Positions 36,397-44,689 of a stretch of 64,000 bases of DNA are shown one piece after another. The notes under the pieces were generated by a model. That model was not told where the DNA came from. It did not search any database and saw only the letters and a list, made by a program, of their open reading frames with translations. A program made the position numbers and the translations under genes. The DNA comes from Colwellia psychrerythraea (GTDB lineage Bacteria; Pseudomonadota; Gammaproteobacteria; Enterobacterales; Alteromonadaceae), in contig NZ_JQEC01000029.1 of the NCBI RefSeq assembly GCF_000764185.1, positions 62,001 to 126,000 on the forward strand. Direction: 5' to 3'. Each line of letters begins with the position of its first letter. Position 1 is the first letter of the stretch.

Positions 36397-37548
36397 CTAT
36401 CGCTCAGAAATAGGACAAACAATACGTGGTGCAGAGCCTGTGTAGTCTGCGCTTGGTCGAATTATACGGTTATTCGAGCGCTGTTCCATTACATGTGCTG
36501 CCCAACCCGTTAAACGTGAACAGACAAAGATAGGGGTAAATAATTTTGTCGGTATCCCCATGTAGTTATAAGTAGATGCATGGAAGAAATCAGCATTACA
36601 GAAAAGTTTTTTGGTATCCCACATATACTCTTCACAAGCGACAGAAATATCATAGAGTGAAGTATCACCATTTTGTTTGGCTAGTTTTTCAGACCAAGCT
36701 TTGATGATGACATTACGTGGGTCGCTGGTACGGTAAATTGCATGACCAAAACCCATGATTTTTTCTTTACGCGCTAACATTCCTGCCATTTGTTCTTTAG
36801 CATCACTAGGTGAAGTAAAACTCTGAATCATATCCATTGCCGCTTCATTAGCACCACCATGAAGTGGTCCACGTAAAGTACCAATCGCGCCAGTGATACA
36901 AGAGAACATATCCGATAAAGTAGAAGCACACACACGGGCGGTGAATGTCGAAGCGTTAAATTCATGCTCAGCATATAAAATCAGTGAAACATCCATAACA
37001 CGTTGATGTTGCTGTGATGGACTTTCTCCGTTTAATAAACGTAAGAAGTGTCCAGCAAGAGAAGTTTCATCTGACTGACAATCAATTTCTACGCCATCAT
37101 GGCTGTATTTGTACCAGAAACACATGATCGCAGGGAATGCGGCTAACAAGCGATTAGATGCTTGGAATTGTTGATCAAAATCAATTTCTGGCTCTAAGTT
37201 ACCTAAAAAAGAACACCCCGTGCGCATAACATCCATTGGGTGAGCATCTTTAGGAATAAGCTTTAATACCGCTTTTAATGCTGCAGGTAAATCACGTAAG
37301 GTCTTAAGTTCATTTTGATATGCAGTTAATTGCGCTTGATTTGGTAACTCACCATTAAATAATAAATAGGCTACTTCTTCAAAGGTAGAATTTTCGGCTA
37401 AATCAGCAATATCATAACCACAATAAGTTAAACCTGAGCCTGATTGGCCTACGGTACAAAGGGCTGTTTCTCCAGCGCTTTGTCCACGAAGACCAGCACC
37501 ACTGATAGGTTTTTTCGCAACATTTGTCTCTGCTGTTATCTCTGTCAT
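36397..37548 (-). CDS. prpC: 2-methylcitrate synthase
   Basis: Condenses propionyl-CoA with oxaloacetate to 2-methylcitrate. The 383-residue citrate-synthase fold shows the catalytic-histidine stretch GFGHAIYR, the substrate region RGPLHGGANEAAMD and the family N-terminus KPISGAGLRGQSAG. AGGAAAGGA lies just ahead of the ATG. Length and operon position between prpB and acnD separate it from the TCA-cycle citrate synthase (about 430 residues). Confidence 0.97.
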   Translation of the reverse strand: MTEITAETNVAKKPISGAGLRGQSAGETALCTVGQSGSGLTYCGYDIADLAENSTFEEVAYLLFNGELPNQAQLTAYQNELKTLRDLPAALKAVLKLIPKDAHPMDVMRTGCSFLGNLEPEIDFDQQFQASNRLLAAFPAIMCFWYKYSHDGVEIDCQSDETSLAGHFLRLLNGESPSQQHQRVMDVSLILYAEHEFNASTFTARVCASTLSDMFSCITGAIGTLRGPLHGGANEAAMDMIQSFTSPSDAKEQMAGMLARKEKIMGFGHAIYRTSDPRNVIIKAWSEKLAKQNGDTSLYDISVACEEYMWDTKKLFCNADFFHASTYNYMGIPTKLFTPIFVCSRLTGWAAHVMEQRSNNRIIRPSADYTGSAPRIVCPISER

Positions 37549-37668
37549 AATCCTTTCCTCATTTTAAATTTTTAACAATTTGTTATGTACACAACTGACA
37601 TTATTGGTGTTTATAAACTCTGTTTTGTCAGTTTTTGTTTGGTAAAAGTGCGGGTAGTTAATTCTGAG

Positions 37669-38577
37669 TTATTTTTGAGCTTTTTCTTGAGCAAAAAGTG
37701 AATCAAGCTTCTGTTCATAATCGTGGTAACCAAGGTAGTCATATAAATCCATACGCGTTTGCATATTGTCAATTTCAGCTTTTTGATCGCCATCTGCTAA
37801 TAAGGTTTTATAAACAGATTCAGCCGCTTTATTCATGGCACGAAATGCTGACAATGGGTAAAGCACCATGGCACAGCCCCACTCACCTAGTTGCTCTTTA
37901 TTCCACAGTTCTGTTTGACCAAACTCTGTAATATTAGCAAGCACTGGAACATCAAGGGCTTTAGTGAAAGCTTCATAATGTTCTTGAGTTTTAATTGCTT
38001 CTGCGAAAATACCATCTGCTCCTGCTGCAACATAAGCTTTAGCTCGCTCAATGGCTGCTTCTAGACCTTCTTGTGCAAAAGAGTCAGTACGGGCCATAAT
38101 AAAGAAGTCGCTGTCGATACGTGCATCAACAGCCGCTTTAATACGGTCAACCATCTCTTGCGTTGAGACAATTTCTTTATTCGGGCGATGGCCACAACGT
38201 TTCTGCGCCACTTGATCTTCTAGATGTACTGCAGCAGCACCAGATTTTTCCATATCACGAATAGTTTTAGCAATATTAAATGCCCCGCCCCAGCCGGTAT
38301 CAATATCAACTAATAAAGGTAAACTTGAAGCGCTGGTAATTCTTTGTACGTCGCTAATAACATCATTAAGCGATGTCATACCTAAATCAGGCAGGCCGTA
38401 AGAAGCATTGGCAACACCGCCGCCAGATAAATAAATAGCTTGGTGGCCAAGTTGCTGAGCCATCATGGCGCAATAAGCATTTATCGTACCTACCACTTGT
38501 AAAGGTTTATTGTTTTCTAGGGCAAGTCTAAATTTTTTACCCGGCGAAATAGCATTTCCTGATACGTGTTCTGACAT
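37669..38577 (-). CDS. prpB: 2-methylisocitrate lyase
   Basis: Cleaves 2-methylisocitrate to pyruvate and succinate, the last step of the 2-methylcitrate cycle. The catalytic loop is KRCGH (in [13 protein letters not shown]), and the TIM-barrel metal and substrate motifs VDIDTGWGG and MARTDSF are present. The open frame extends to 38652, but I choose ATG 38577 ([13 protein letters not shown]): it follows CAGGAGACCTAAG, one base after the end of the GntR gene, and gives a normal 302-residue protein. The two genes are therefore probably translated from one message. Confidence 0.96.
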   Translation of the reverse strand: MSEHVSGNAISPGKKFRLALENNKPLQVVGTINAYCAMMAQQLGHQAIYLSGGGVANASYGLPDLGMTSLNDVISDVQRITSASSLPLLVDIDTGWGGAFNIAKTIRDMEKSGAAAVHLEDQVAQKRCGHRPNKEIVSTQEMVDRIKAAVDARIDSDFFIMARTDSFAQEGLEAAIERAKAYVAAGADGIFAEAIKTQEHYEAFTKALDVPVLANITEFGQTELWNKEQLGEWGCAMVLYPLSAFRAMNKAAESVYKTLLADGDQKAEIDNMQTRMDLYDYLGYHDYEQKLDSLFAQEKAQK

Positions 38578-38578
38578 C

Positions 38579-39283
38579 TTAGGTCTCCTGTGGTTCTTGC
38601 GCTGCTTTTTGCAGAGCAATTTTGTTTTCAATGTTTTTTCTCGACGCAGCAATATGGCGGCGCATTAATAATTCGGCAAGTTCACCATCTCTATCACTGA
38701 TGGCTTGGATAATATTTGAGTGTTCAGTAAAAGCACGCGTTGCTCTTGGACTATGCATGCCAAATTGACAACGGTACATGCGGACTAAATGATATAACTG
38801 ACCACAAATGAGATTAATTAGCTGTTGATTATGACTACCCAAAATAACTTTATAGTGAAAATCAACATCTCCTTCTTCCTGGTAATAAGCTACACCATCT
38901 TGTAAAGCCTTATCACCCGCATGATGAGCTAACATATTTTGCATATGTGCTATCTCTTCATCAGTCATATTTAAGGCTGCTTGCCTACACGCCATACCTT
39001 CAAGCGCTTCACGAGTTATATATAGCTCTAATAAACCTTCAATGGTGCAATCGACTACGCGTGAGCCAATATTGGCTTTACGCTCTATCAAGTGACATTT
39101 TTCTAAACGATTTAATGCTTCACGTAAGGTAGAGCGACTTATTTGATAGTGCTTAGCAAGTTCAGGCTCGCTTATCTTGCTACCCGCTGCCATTTCACCC
39201 TCAACAATGGCATGTTGCAGTTGTTCAAAGACTTTATCCGCAGTGGTAACCGCCGCTTGTTTTGTTGGGTTTTGTAAAAGCAT
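38579..39283 (-). CDS. GntR (FadR-subfamily) regulator of the prp operon
   Basis: Transcription factor of 234 residues from ATG 39283 ([14 protein letters not shown]). The winged helix lies at about 15-80 (with [26 protein letters not shown]) and an all-helical FCD ligand domain at about 90-225. It is the first gene ahead of prpB by one base and is presumably autoregulated, answering to a methylcitrate-cycle intermediate; this replaces the sigma-54 PrpR of enterobacteria. The frame extends to a TTG at 39349 that lies inside an operator-like palindrome; ATG 39340 is also possible. Confidence 0.9.
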   Translation of the reverse strand: MLLQNPTKQAAVTTADKVFEQLQHAIVEGEMAAGSKISEPELAKHYQISRSTLREALNRLEKCHLIERKANIGSRVVDCTIEGLLELYITREALEGMACRQAALNMTDEEIAHMQNMLAHHAGDKALQDGVAYYQEEGDVDFHYKVILGSHNQQLINLICGQLYHLVRMYRCQFGMHSPRATRAFTEHSNIIQAISDRDGELAELLMRRHIAASRKNIENKIALQKAAQEPQET

Positions 39284-39338
39284 AATGTGTCGGACAAACC
39301 TAAATATGAAGGTAAAGTAACTTTGTCGATGTGAATAC

Positions 39339-39350
39339 ATTGTCGACAAA
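39339..39350. promoter_or_regulatory. Operator-like site 1 upstream of the GntR gene
   Basis: ATTGTCGACAAA differs from the perfect palindrome ATTGTCGACAAT at one base. It lies 56 bases upstream of the chosen GntR start. The spacing to the second site is 72 bases centre to centre, close to seven helical turns. A weaker match, TGTCGGACA, lies at 39288-39296. Confidence 0.6.
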
Positions 39351-39409
39351 CATAAAGATATACATTGATAATATCCTATAACTTGAAATACTCAAGTAGA
39401 CTTAAGTAT

Positions 39410-39423
39410 AATTGTCGACAATT
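39410..39423. promoter_or_regulatory. Operator-like site 2: perfect palindrome AATTGTCGACAATT
   Basis: A perfect 14-base palindrome of the form bound by FadR-subfamily GntR proteins (short inverted repeats around a TCGA or similar core). It lies upstream of the GntR-prpBC-acnD-prpF operon and shares its core TTGTCGACAA with site 1. It is the best candidate for the prp operator. Confidence 0.68.
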
Positions 39424-39518
39424 AATAAGGGTAACTTGGCTAAACTGTAAACTTTTCTGATCGGGAACGATCTACTGATGATGAGTGAAACTAAGAAATC
39501 AATGAGTCAATAAATTAG

Positions 39519-39539
39519 AAGCCTTGTCTCATAAGGCTT
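39519..39539. terminator. Hairpin between the prp promoter and the GST gene
   Basis: AAGCCTT at 39519-39525 pairs with AAGGCTT at 39533-39539 around a seven-base loop. A T-rich stretch (ATAATTTTTA) starts a few bases beyond on the plus strand. There is no plus-strand gene nearby to terminate, so its role is unclear. Confidence 0.35.
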
Positions 39540-39582
39540 TACATAATTTTTATAGATGATTGTGCTAGGTGACAGTTGTGCA

Positions 39583-39615
39583 ACCAATACCCAGCTATTA
39601 GCTTAGGGTATTGGT
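39583..39615. repeat. Strong hairpin downstream of the GST gene
   Basis: ACCAATACCC at 39583-39592 pairs perfectly with GGGTATTGGT at 39606-39615, and AGC/GCT can pair inside the loop. It lies 53 bases past the GST stop and may mark the 3' end of that minus-strand transcript, though no U-run is attached. Confidence 0.5.
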
Positions 39616-39667
39616 GCTGATCACAATTCAATATTTTTAATTAGTGAGGGTGCTTAAAGAAGAGTGA

Positions 39668-40306
39668 TTACTGATAGTCCACAAGGCTTAAATTTTCTTT
39701 TTGGCAAACTGTAATAACGGCAGAATTTTTTGCCATGCATCTTAAGTACCGCTCAAGATGAATAAAACTTAAAGGTGGCTGCTCAAGTTCATCAGCCCAT
39801 ATGAGCAACATAAATAAATAATAATCACATACGCTTATTTTATTAGCTATTAAGTAATCTTTATTTACTAATTGCTCATCTAGTAATGACAGAGACTGGT
39901 GAATAAGCTCTTGTTGGGCTGTAACAATCTCAGCTCTAGTCTTTTCACTTTGACAATGTTTTTCAGGATAAAAATAGACCATTAGCTCAGCTTGCAGGGT
40001 ATTAGTAAGATACATCAGCCATTGAGTATGTAACGCCCTACTTTTATCCCCTATTTCAGGGATTAATTTTACCTCTGGATGCATTTCACCAAGATGAAGA
40101 CAAATAGCTGCACTTTCACACAGAATCAACTCCCCTTTAACTAAAGTAGGTATCCTACCTGCAGGGTTCAGTGCTAAATACTCTTTCGACTTTTGCTCTT
40201 GGTTTTTTCTATCGACTTTTATCAAACGGTAATCAACTTGCAGGGCTTCAAGAATCATATGAGGCGCCATGCTGGCATTCAATGGGTAATAATATAATTG
40301 GTACAT
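39668..40306 (-). CDS. Glutathione S-transferase family protein
   Basis: A 212-residue cytosolic GST. The N-terminal thioredoxin-like domain (1-80) has YYYPLNASMAPHMILEAL in the glutathione-site region, the cis-proline segment GRIPTLVKGE and the ESAAICLHLGE helix. A helical C-terminal domain follows. The presumed active residue lies in the PLNAS segment, so serine is likely. It stands alone between the prp operon and DUF924. The substrate is not predictable. Confidence 0.92.
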   Translation of the reverse strand: MYQLYYYPLNASMAPHMILEALQVDYRLIKVDRKNQEQKSKEYLALNPAGRIPTLVKGELILCESAAICLHLGEMHPEVKLIPEIGDKSRALHTQWLMYLTNTLQAELMVYFYPEKHCQSEKTRAEIVTAQQELIHQSLSLLDEQLVNKDYLIANKISVCDYYLFMLLIWADELEQPPLSFIHLERYLRCMAKNSAVITVCQKENLSLVDYQ

Positions 40307-40431
40307 AAAAATCCTGTTAAATTATTTAACCTGAACTCTGGATAATGAGTGCTTGGTGTTTAAGTAAAAACAACAAAAACTTTCGTTTTTTAAGAAAAAT
40401 TTACCGGATTAAATAGCGATATACTCTATCA

Positions 40432-40578
40432 ATGTTTCAATTTATTCAATTACCAAGGCAAAACGCTTATCAATCATGGGTTATTTATCGACGTTTTATC
40501 GCTGATAATTGGCTAAAGGGAAATATTGAGAAAGTACTGCTTATCCACAGTTCTGGTTGTTCACATCAATCGAGTTAA
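40432..40578 (+). CDS. Candidate 48-residue small protein
   Basis: The frame MFQFIQLPRQNAYQSWVIYR..., ATG 40432 to TAA 40576-40578, lies in the 268-base gap between the GST and DUF924 genes and overlaps the convergent DUF924 stop by four bases. It has no clear Shine-Dalgarno; an AT-rich promoter-like stretch (GATATACTCTATC) lies just ahead. The composition is that of a normal protein, but I recognise no family. The gap holds nothing else but a single DnaA-box-like TTATCCACA inside this frame. Confidence 0.3.
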   Translation: MFQFIQLPRQNAYQSWVIYRRFIADNWLKGNIEKVLLIHSSGCSHQSS

Positions 40579-41114
40579 AATGAAGAACCTGGTTGGTTTA
40601 AAAACTCAAGTTCTTCAGCTGTAGATTGTCGATTCAAGATATTATTTCGATGTGGGTAGCGACCAAATCGCTCAATGATTTCTTTGTGCTTTAGTTCAAA
40701 TTCGACATTATTGACGATGCCATTGGCCTGATAAAGCGCTAGTGCTTTTTCATGAATGAGCAATGACTCACTGTGCATAAATGGCATATACAAAAAGCTA
40801 TTCTCAATTGACGTAAGTGTTTTATCTGCGCCAAGGGCAATGGCTTCTTGCGCGAGTACTAAAGCAATACCGTCATTAGCAAAGGCTTGAGGGGTATCTC
40901 GGTACATGTTTCGAGAGAATTGATCTAATACAATAATTTCAGCAAGTCTGCCGGAAAGCGTTTCACGCCAATGTGCAAGTTCACCATGTCTAGCCGCATG
41001 GTGCACTTCTTGGAACTTACTCATTATCTCTTGATCAAATTTTATGTCTTTAACCCACCAACAAGCGGGGTCTATTTCTCTAAACCAAAAGTCGAGTACG
41101 GCTTGGTAATTCAT
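40575..41114 (-). CDS. DUF924 family protein
   Basis: A 179-residue cytoplasmic helical protein of the DUF924 (TPR-like) family. It has the family landmarks VLDFWF near the N-terminus, LAEIIVLDQFSRNMYRDTP, FLYMPFMHSE and the C-terminal ERFGRYPHRN. Function is unknown across the family. It is monocistronic with its own gap on both sides. Confidence 0.93.
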   Translation of the reverse strand: MNYQAVLDFWFREIDPACWWVKDIKFDQEIMSKFQEVHHAARHGELAHWRETLSGRLAEIIVLDQFSRNMYRDTPQAFANDGIALVLAQEAIALGADKTLTSIENSFLYMPFMHSESLLIHEKALALYQANGIVNNVEFELKHKEIIERFGRYPHRNNILNRQSTAEELEFLNQPGSSF

Positions 41115-41208
41115 TTATATATCCTTTCTTTTTAAATATTTACAAAAGATTAATGTTAAAAAACTAATATTATAAATTAATTTTAAAAGCGTTTTTTATA
41201 TACGTAAT

Positions 41209-41610
41209 TTACAAATATTGCGCTTCGCCTTGTTGATATAACTCTAACGGCAAGCCATTCGGATCACTAAAAAAAGTAAATTTTTTACCTGTGTATTCAT
41301 CCACTCGAATAGGCTCAACATCAATACCAGCATTCGTTAAATACTGACAAACCTGTTCAACGCTCTCAACATTAAAAGCTAAATGCCTCAACCCTTGAGC
41401 TTCAGGATAACTTGGTCTAGTAGCAGAGCTAGGAAAAGAGAACAGCTCAATTTGACTGCCATCAGGTAACGCTAAATCAAGTTTATAAGAATCACGTACT
41501 GCGCGATAATTTTCTGCAAGAACCGTTAACCCCAAAATTCGAGTATAGAAGTCTTTTGACTGTTGATAATCAGAGCAGATAATCGCCACATGGTGAATAC
41601 CATTTAACAC
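41209..41610 (-). CDS. VOC-family metalloprotein, GloA2/YaeR-like
   Basis: A 133-residue protein of the glyoxalase/bleomycin-resistance/dioxygenase superfamily. The VOC fold is seen in two beta-alpha-beta repeats, with metal-ligand candidates in GIHHVAIICSDY (histidine near residue 6), QGLRHLAFNV and PNGLPLELYQ (glutamate near 125). It most resembles the YaeR/GloA2 group, whose physiological substrate is not settled. It follows the patatin gene on the same strand. Confidence 0.9.
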   Translation of the reverse strand: MLNGIHHVAIICSDYQQSKDFYTRILGLTVLAENYRAVRDSYKLDLALPDGSQIELFSFPSSATRPSYPEAQGLRHLAFNVESVEQVCQYLTNAGIDVEPIRVDEYTGKKFTFFSDPNGLPLELYQQGEAQYL

Positions 41611-41695
41611 ATTTTATTCCTTAAAATTGTCTTATAAATAACTGCAGATTAAATCATCACTTCATCTGTTTAACCTGATTCACTACTTTTATAAC

Positions 41696-42580
41696 TTAAA
41701 GCGAATCTTTTGCTAGTGCCGCTAAGCAGACTTGTGCAGTATCATAACCAAGCTTTATCATTTCATCTGCTCGATGAAATTCTATGGTTCCGCAAGCATT
41801 ACGTGCTATTTCTACAAAATAATCTGCTGGGTATGCCGCTAATTTTTGTCGAGCAATGGTACTTTGCATGGCATCAAAAGCTTGATTGGCAATATCATAA
41901 GCGCCCCACTCATTAGCATTGTGCGCTACCACTTGGTTTTTAAATCGGGCTAAAAAACGACTAATTTTACTCGGTGGCTGACCAACATTGTCACTTTCCG
42001 AAACAGAATTCGACGCTATAACACGACCACCTAGGTTCACCGCGATCGTTAAATCAGTATTATCATTAAACGTCGGCGCAATAGGTACCGGGTTAAGCAC
42101 GCCACCATCAATAAGATCTACGCCGTTGTGATGAACCGGCGTGAAGAATAAGGGCAATGAAATAGACGCCCTAATGGCATCAAATAAGTTACCGGAACTC
42201 AACCAAACCTCCTTTTCGTTCGCTATATCAGCAGCAACCGCAGTATATTTTATTGGCAGATCTTCAATAGCGATATCACCGACTAACTCGGTAAGCGTGG
42301 CAATTATTTTATCACCTTTAACGAGTCCATTTTTTTGCCAAGATAAATCAAGCAAAGTTAAAATATCTACCCTGTTGATATCTCTAACCCATTGCTCAAA
42401 AACATCAAGTTTACCTGCGGCATAAACCCCACCAATCAACGCCCCCATTGAGCAGCCTGAAATTGAGGCTATTTCATAACCTTGCTCTTCTAACCAATGT
42501 ATAACGCCAATATGAGCTAAACCTCTAGCGCCACCACTTCCTAACACCAGTGAAATAGAGTTTTTTTTATTCTCAGGCAT
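41696..42580 (-). CDS. Patatin-like phospholipase, RssA type
   Basis: A 294-residue lipid acyl hydrolase of the bacterial patatin family. The oxyanion-hole glycine stretch GSGGARGLAHIGV is at 14-26, the nucleophile motif GCSMG puts serine at 44, and the second dyad member is D158 in DGG (LIDGGVLNP). There is no signal peptide, so it is cytoplasmic or peripheral. It most resembles E. coli RssA (YchK). A MITE-like element lies directly upstream of its start and may carry or disturb its promoter. Confidence 0.93.
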   Translation of the reverse strand: MPENKKNSISLVLGSGGARGLAHIGVIHWLEEQGYEIASISGCSMGALIGGVYAAGKLDVFEQWVRDINRVDILTLLDLSWQKNGLVKGDKIIATLTELVGDIAIEDLPIKYTAVAADIANEKEVWLSSGNLFDAIRASISLPLFFTPVHHNGVDLIDGGVLNPVPIAPTFNDNTDLTIAVNLGGRVIASNSVSESDNVGQPPSKISRFLARFKNQVVAHNANEWGAYDIANQAFDAMQSTIARQKLAAYPADYFVEIARNACGTIEFHRADEMIKLGYDTAQVCLAALAKDSL

Positions 42581-42644
42581 AAATTCCCCTTAAATTTTTA
42601 ACTTTAATTAACAAACACCAAGTCACACTCAGCCATTAAGTTAC

Positions 42645-42913
42645 TAATACCAAACGGATTAACTAACTGACCAACTTAGAACAACGCTAGTGAGCTTAGA
42701 ACAAACAAAATGGATTAAACATAGTTATTCTATATTTCATCCATTTTGTGAGGTTATCAATTTACTAACGAGTTCCCAAAGGGCGAGTTTAAAAGGCATA
42801 TATGCTGCGTTATTGATATTGACAAGGGAATAACCATTATCTTCAATCAATGCCTTGCCTCTAAGCCTTTTAATTCTCGCTAAGTGATCAGTTAATTAGT
42901 CCTATTGGTATAA
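42645..42913. mobile_element. MITE-like element with terminal inverted repeats
   Basis: A 269-base element without a reading frame. The left end (from TAATACCAAACGGATTAA at 42645) and the right end (complement ATACCAATAGGACTAATTAA, 42880-42913) are imperfect inverted repeats of about 34 bases that continue through AACTGA and CTTAG. The interior has a second palindrome, AAAATGG/CCATTTT. It fills the gap between the GFA-family gene, ending five bases before its stop, and the patatin gene. No transposase is encoded, as expected of a MITE mobilised in trans. Target duplications were not resolved. Confidence 0.65.
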
Positions 42914-42917
42914 ATGA

Positions 42918-43337
42918 TTAAAAAGGCTGCTTTTCATGACAGGGTAAATCTGTTGGTAAGGTAAACCATGCTTGTTTTTCACTGGTCCAAATATGCATAC
43001 TTGGCTGTATTACTTTTGTATCAGCTAAAGTACTCGGTTTTAGTTTTATTTTATCGGGGTCATCAGGATTAAAATGATAGATTCGATTGCCGCAACCAGA
43101 ACAGAATTTTGCCCCGTTAGTATTACCGTTCTCAGCCAAGCGACTCCACTCTCGCATTTCTCCAGAAAATTCAATATCTGTCGCTTTAACCACTGCGGTA
43201 ATGCTAAAGGCACTCGTTGATAGTTTTTGACATTGCCGACAATGACAGGCTGCAATCATAAGTGGTGGAGCCAATAATTGATAAGTCACTTGACCACACT
43301 GACACGCACCTTGGATCGGATAGTTAATTTCACTCAT
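42918..43337 (-). CDS. GFA-family zinc protein (CENP-V/GFA domain)
   Basis: A 139-residue protein of the glutathione-dependent formaldehyde-activating (GFA) superfamily. Zinc-site cysteines are C12 and C14 (ACQCGQVTYQ), C31, C33 and C36 (CHCRQCQK), and C79 and C82 (FCSGCGN), the full family pattern. Most members have unknown substrates, so formaldehyde activity should not be assumed. It is monocistronic; a MITE abuts its 3' end. Confidence 0.93.
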   Translation of the reverse strand: MSEINYPIQGACQCGQVTYQLLAPPLMIAACHCRQCQKLSTSAFSITAVVKATDIEFSGEMREWSRLAENGNTNGAKFCSGCGNRIYHFNPDDPDKIKLKPSTLADTKVIQPSMHIWTSEKQAWFTLPTDLPCHEKQPF

Positions 43338-43477
43338 ATTACTTCCTAATTGTATTTTAAATAGGGATTAACCAAATGTAAGTTACTATTTGAGGTGACA
43401 CTATAAAGTGAAAAGTAAAGTCTGCCAACGAGAAAGTAACCTCGTAAAAGTTTAGCTAAATTCCAGGCAAAAAAAAA

Positions 43478-43505
43478 CCCACGCAATATTTACATATTGC
43501 GTGGG
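43478..43505 (-). terminator. Terminator of the tRNA operon
   Basis: CCCACGCAATAT at 43478-43489 pairs perfectly with ATATTGCGTGGG at 43494-43505 around loop TTAC. Nine As on the left give a long U-run in the minus-strand transcript, and TTTT on the right makes it usable from the other side too. It ends the tRNA-Ala/tRNA-Glu transcript. Confidence 0.95.
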
Positions 43506-43563
43506 TTTTCTCATGTAGTCACCGCTCCTTTATTTACTTAATTAAAGTAAAGTTAAAGAAAAG

Positions 43564-43639
43564 TGGCATCCCTAAGGGGATTCGAACCCCTGTTACCGCC
43601 GTGAAAGGGCGGTGTCCTAGGCCTCTAGACGATAGGGAC
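43564..43639 (-). tRNA. tRNA-Glu (TTC), copy 1
   Basis: A 76-base tRNA with encoded CCA. The minus strand starts GTCCCTATCGTCTAGAGG, the anticodon loop CTTTCAC gives anticodon UUC, and the T-arm is GTTCGAATC. All five copies are identical by eye. The acceptor stem has a G1-U72 wobble pair. It is the last tRNA before the operon terminator. Confidence 0.97.
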
Positions 43640-43838
43640 ACTGATTGATTTAATATTACACCTAAATCGTTCAAACTATCTAGTAGATTGCTCTACTGAT
43701 TTAATTAGACCAAGCCTTCAATAATAGAAGGTTTGTCATAAAAGACAAGCTGGTAAAACTAAAACTCTAAACCCTTATTTTTCAGTAATAAGGTAACTGT
43801 AATGCTCTCTTTTATCATGCCTTAAAGATATGAATAAG

Positions 43839-43914
43839 TGGCATCCCTAAGGGGATTCGAACCCCTGTTACCGCCGTGAAAGGGCGGTGTCCTAGGCCTC
43901 TAGACGATAGGGAC
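43839..43914 (-). tRNA. tRNA-Glu (TTC), copy 2
   Basis: Identical to copy 1, with encoded CCA. The spacer toward copy 1 is 199 bases and mostly unrelated to the other spacers, except for about 40 bases next to this gene's 3' end (AATGCTCTCTTTTATCATGC), which recur beside copies 3 and 4. Confidence 0.97.
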
Positions 43915-44250
43915 ACAATATTTAGCTTATCTTAAAGATAGTGCTAAATTAGAACAGCGCTTAATTTTTTATAAGTTCAAGCAAACTTAGTTCTCTTTTC
44001 AGAGTAATGCTCTCTTTTATCATGCCTTAAAGGTATAAATAAAGTGGCATCCCTAAGGGGATTCGAACCCCTGTTACCGCCGTGAAAGGGCGGTGTCCTA
44101 GGCCTCTAGACGATAGGGACACAATATTTAGCTTATCTTAAAGATAGTGCTAAATTAGAACAGCGCTTAATATTTTATAAGTTTAAGCAAAACTTAGTTC
44201 TCTTTTCAGAGTAATGCTCTCTTTTATCATGCCTTAAGGTATGAATAAAG
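43915..44250. repeat. Near-identical 206-base tandem unit (spacer plus tRNA-Glu)
   Basis: The 130-base spacers at 43915-44044 and 44121-44250 differ at only about five positions by my alignment and each borders an identical tRNA-Glu, giving a 206-base repeat period. The 110-base spacer at 44327-44436 starts with the same ACAATATTTAGCT but has diverged and lost sequence. This is the mark of recent unequal duplication. Confidence 0.9.
44045..44120 (-). tRNA. tRNA-Glu (TTC), copy 3
   Basis: Identical to the other four copies. It is flanked on both sides by the nearly identical 130-base spacers, so it is part of the most recent duplication. Confidence 0.97.
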
Positions 44251-44326
44251 TGGCATCCCTAAGGGGATTCGAACCCCTGTTACCGCCGTGAAAGGGCGGT
44301 GTCCTAGGCCTCTAGACGATAGGGAC
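44251..44326 (-). tRNA. tRNA-Glu (TTC), copy 4
   Basis: Identical to the other copies, with encoded CCA. The spacer toward copy 5 is shorter (110 bases) and more diverged than those toward copy 3. Confidence 0.97.
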
Positions 44327-44436
44327 ACAATATTTAGCTAATTGCTAAATTAGAACAGTGCTTAATTTTAACAAGTCCAAGCAAACTTGATGCTTTCACT
44401 CTAACTTTATATATAAAGCAAGAACAAAAGAAATAG

Positions 44437-44512
44437 TGGCATCCCTAAGGGGATTCGAACCCCTGTTACCGCCGTGAAAGGGCGGTGTCCTAGGCCTCTA
44501 GACGATAGGGAC
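44437..44512 (-). tRNA. tRNA-Glu (TTC), copy 5
   Basis: Identical to the other copies and the first tRNA-Glu in transcription order, 101 bases after the tRNA-Ala gene. Confidence 0.97.
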
Positions 44513-44613
44513 ACAAATTAGCGTTTACATTATAAATAATATTAACTACCAATTAAACTATCTATTTTTCGTTTCTGATAACGCAAGCGTTAACCTTAAC
44601 AAAAAACCTAATA

Positions 44614-44689
44614 TGGTGGAGCTATGCGGGATCGAACCGCAGACCTCTTCGCTGCCAGCGAAGCGCTCTCCCAGCTGAGCTATAGCCCC
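44614..44689 (-). tRNA. tRNA-Ala (GGC)
   Basis: A 76-base tRNA with encoded CCA. The minus strand starts GGGGCTATAGCTCAGCTGG, the anticodon loop CTGGCAG gives anticodon GGC, and the T-arm is GTTCGATCC. It is the first gene of the tRNA operon. The acceptor stem opens with GGGGCTA; alanine's G3-U70 identity pair is formed by G3 and the U of AGCTCCA. Confidence 0.97.

Noticed and set aside
38578..38652. N-terminal extension of PrpB
   Set aside because: It overlaps the GntR coding region, has the composition of an out-of-frame read (many lysines and arginines), and a good ribosome-binding site precedes ATG 38577.
32180..39349. prpD-type methylcitrate dehydratase
   Set aside because: The operon uses the AcnD plus PrpF pair; no PrpD-like protein is encoded in the window.
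40551..40559. Perfect DnaA-box sequence TTATCCACA
   Set aside because: Only one box was seen, without neighbouring boxes, AT-rich unwinding element or dnaA/gidA-type genes; a replication origin is not supported.
43564..44512. Regularly spaced identical repeats that could suggest a CRISPR array
   Set aside because: The repeats are 76-base tRNA-Glu genes with clear cloverleaf and anticodon, and the spacers are related to one another, unlike CRISPR spacers.
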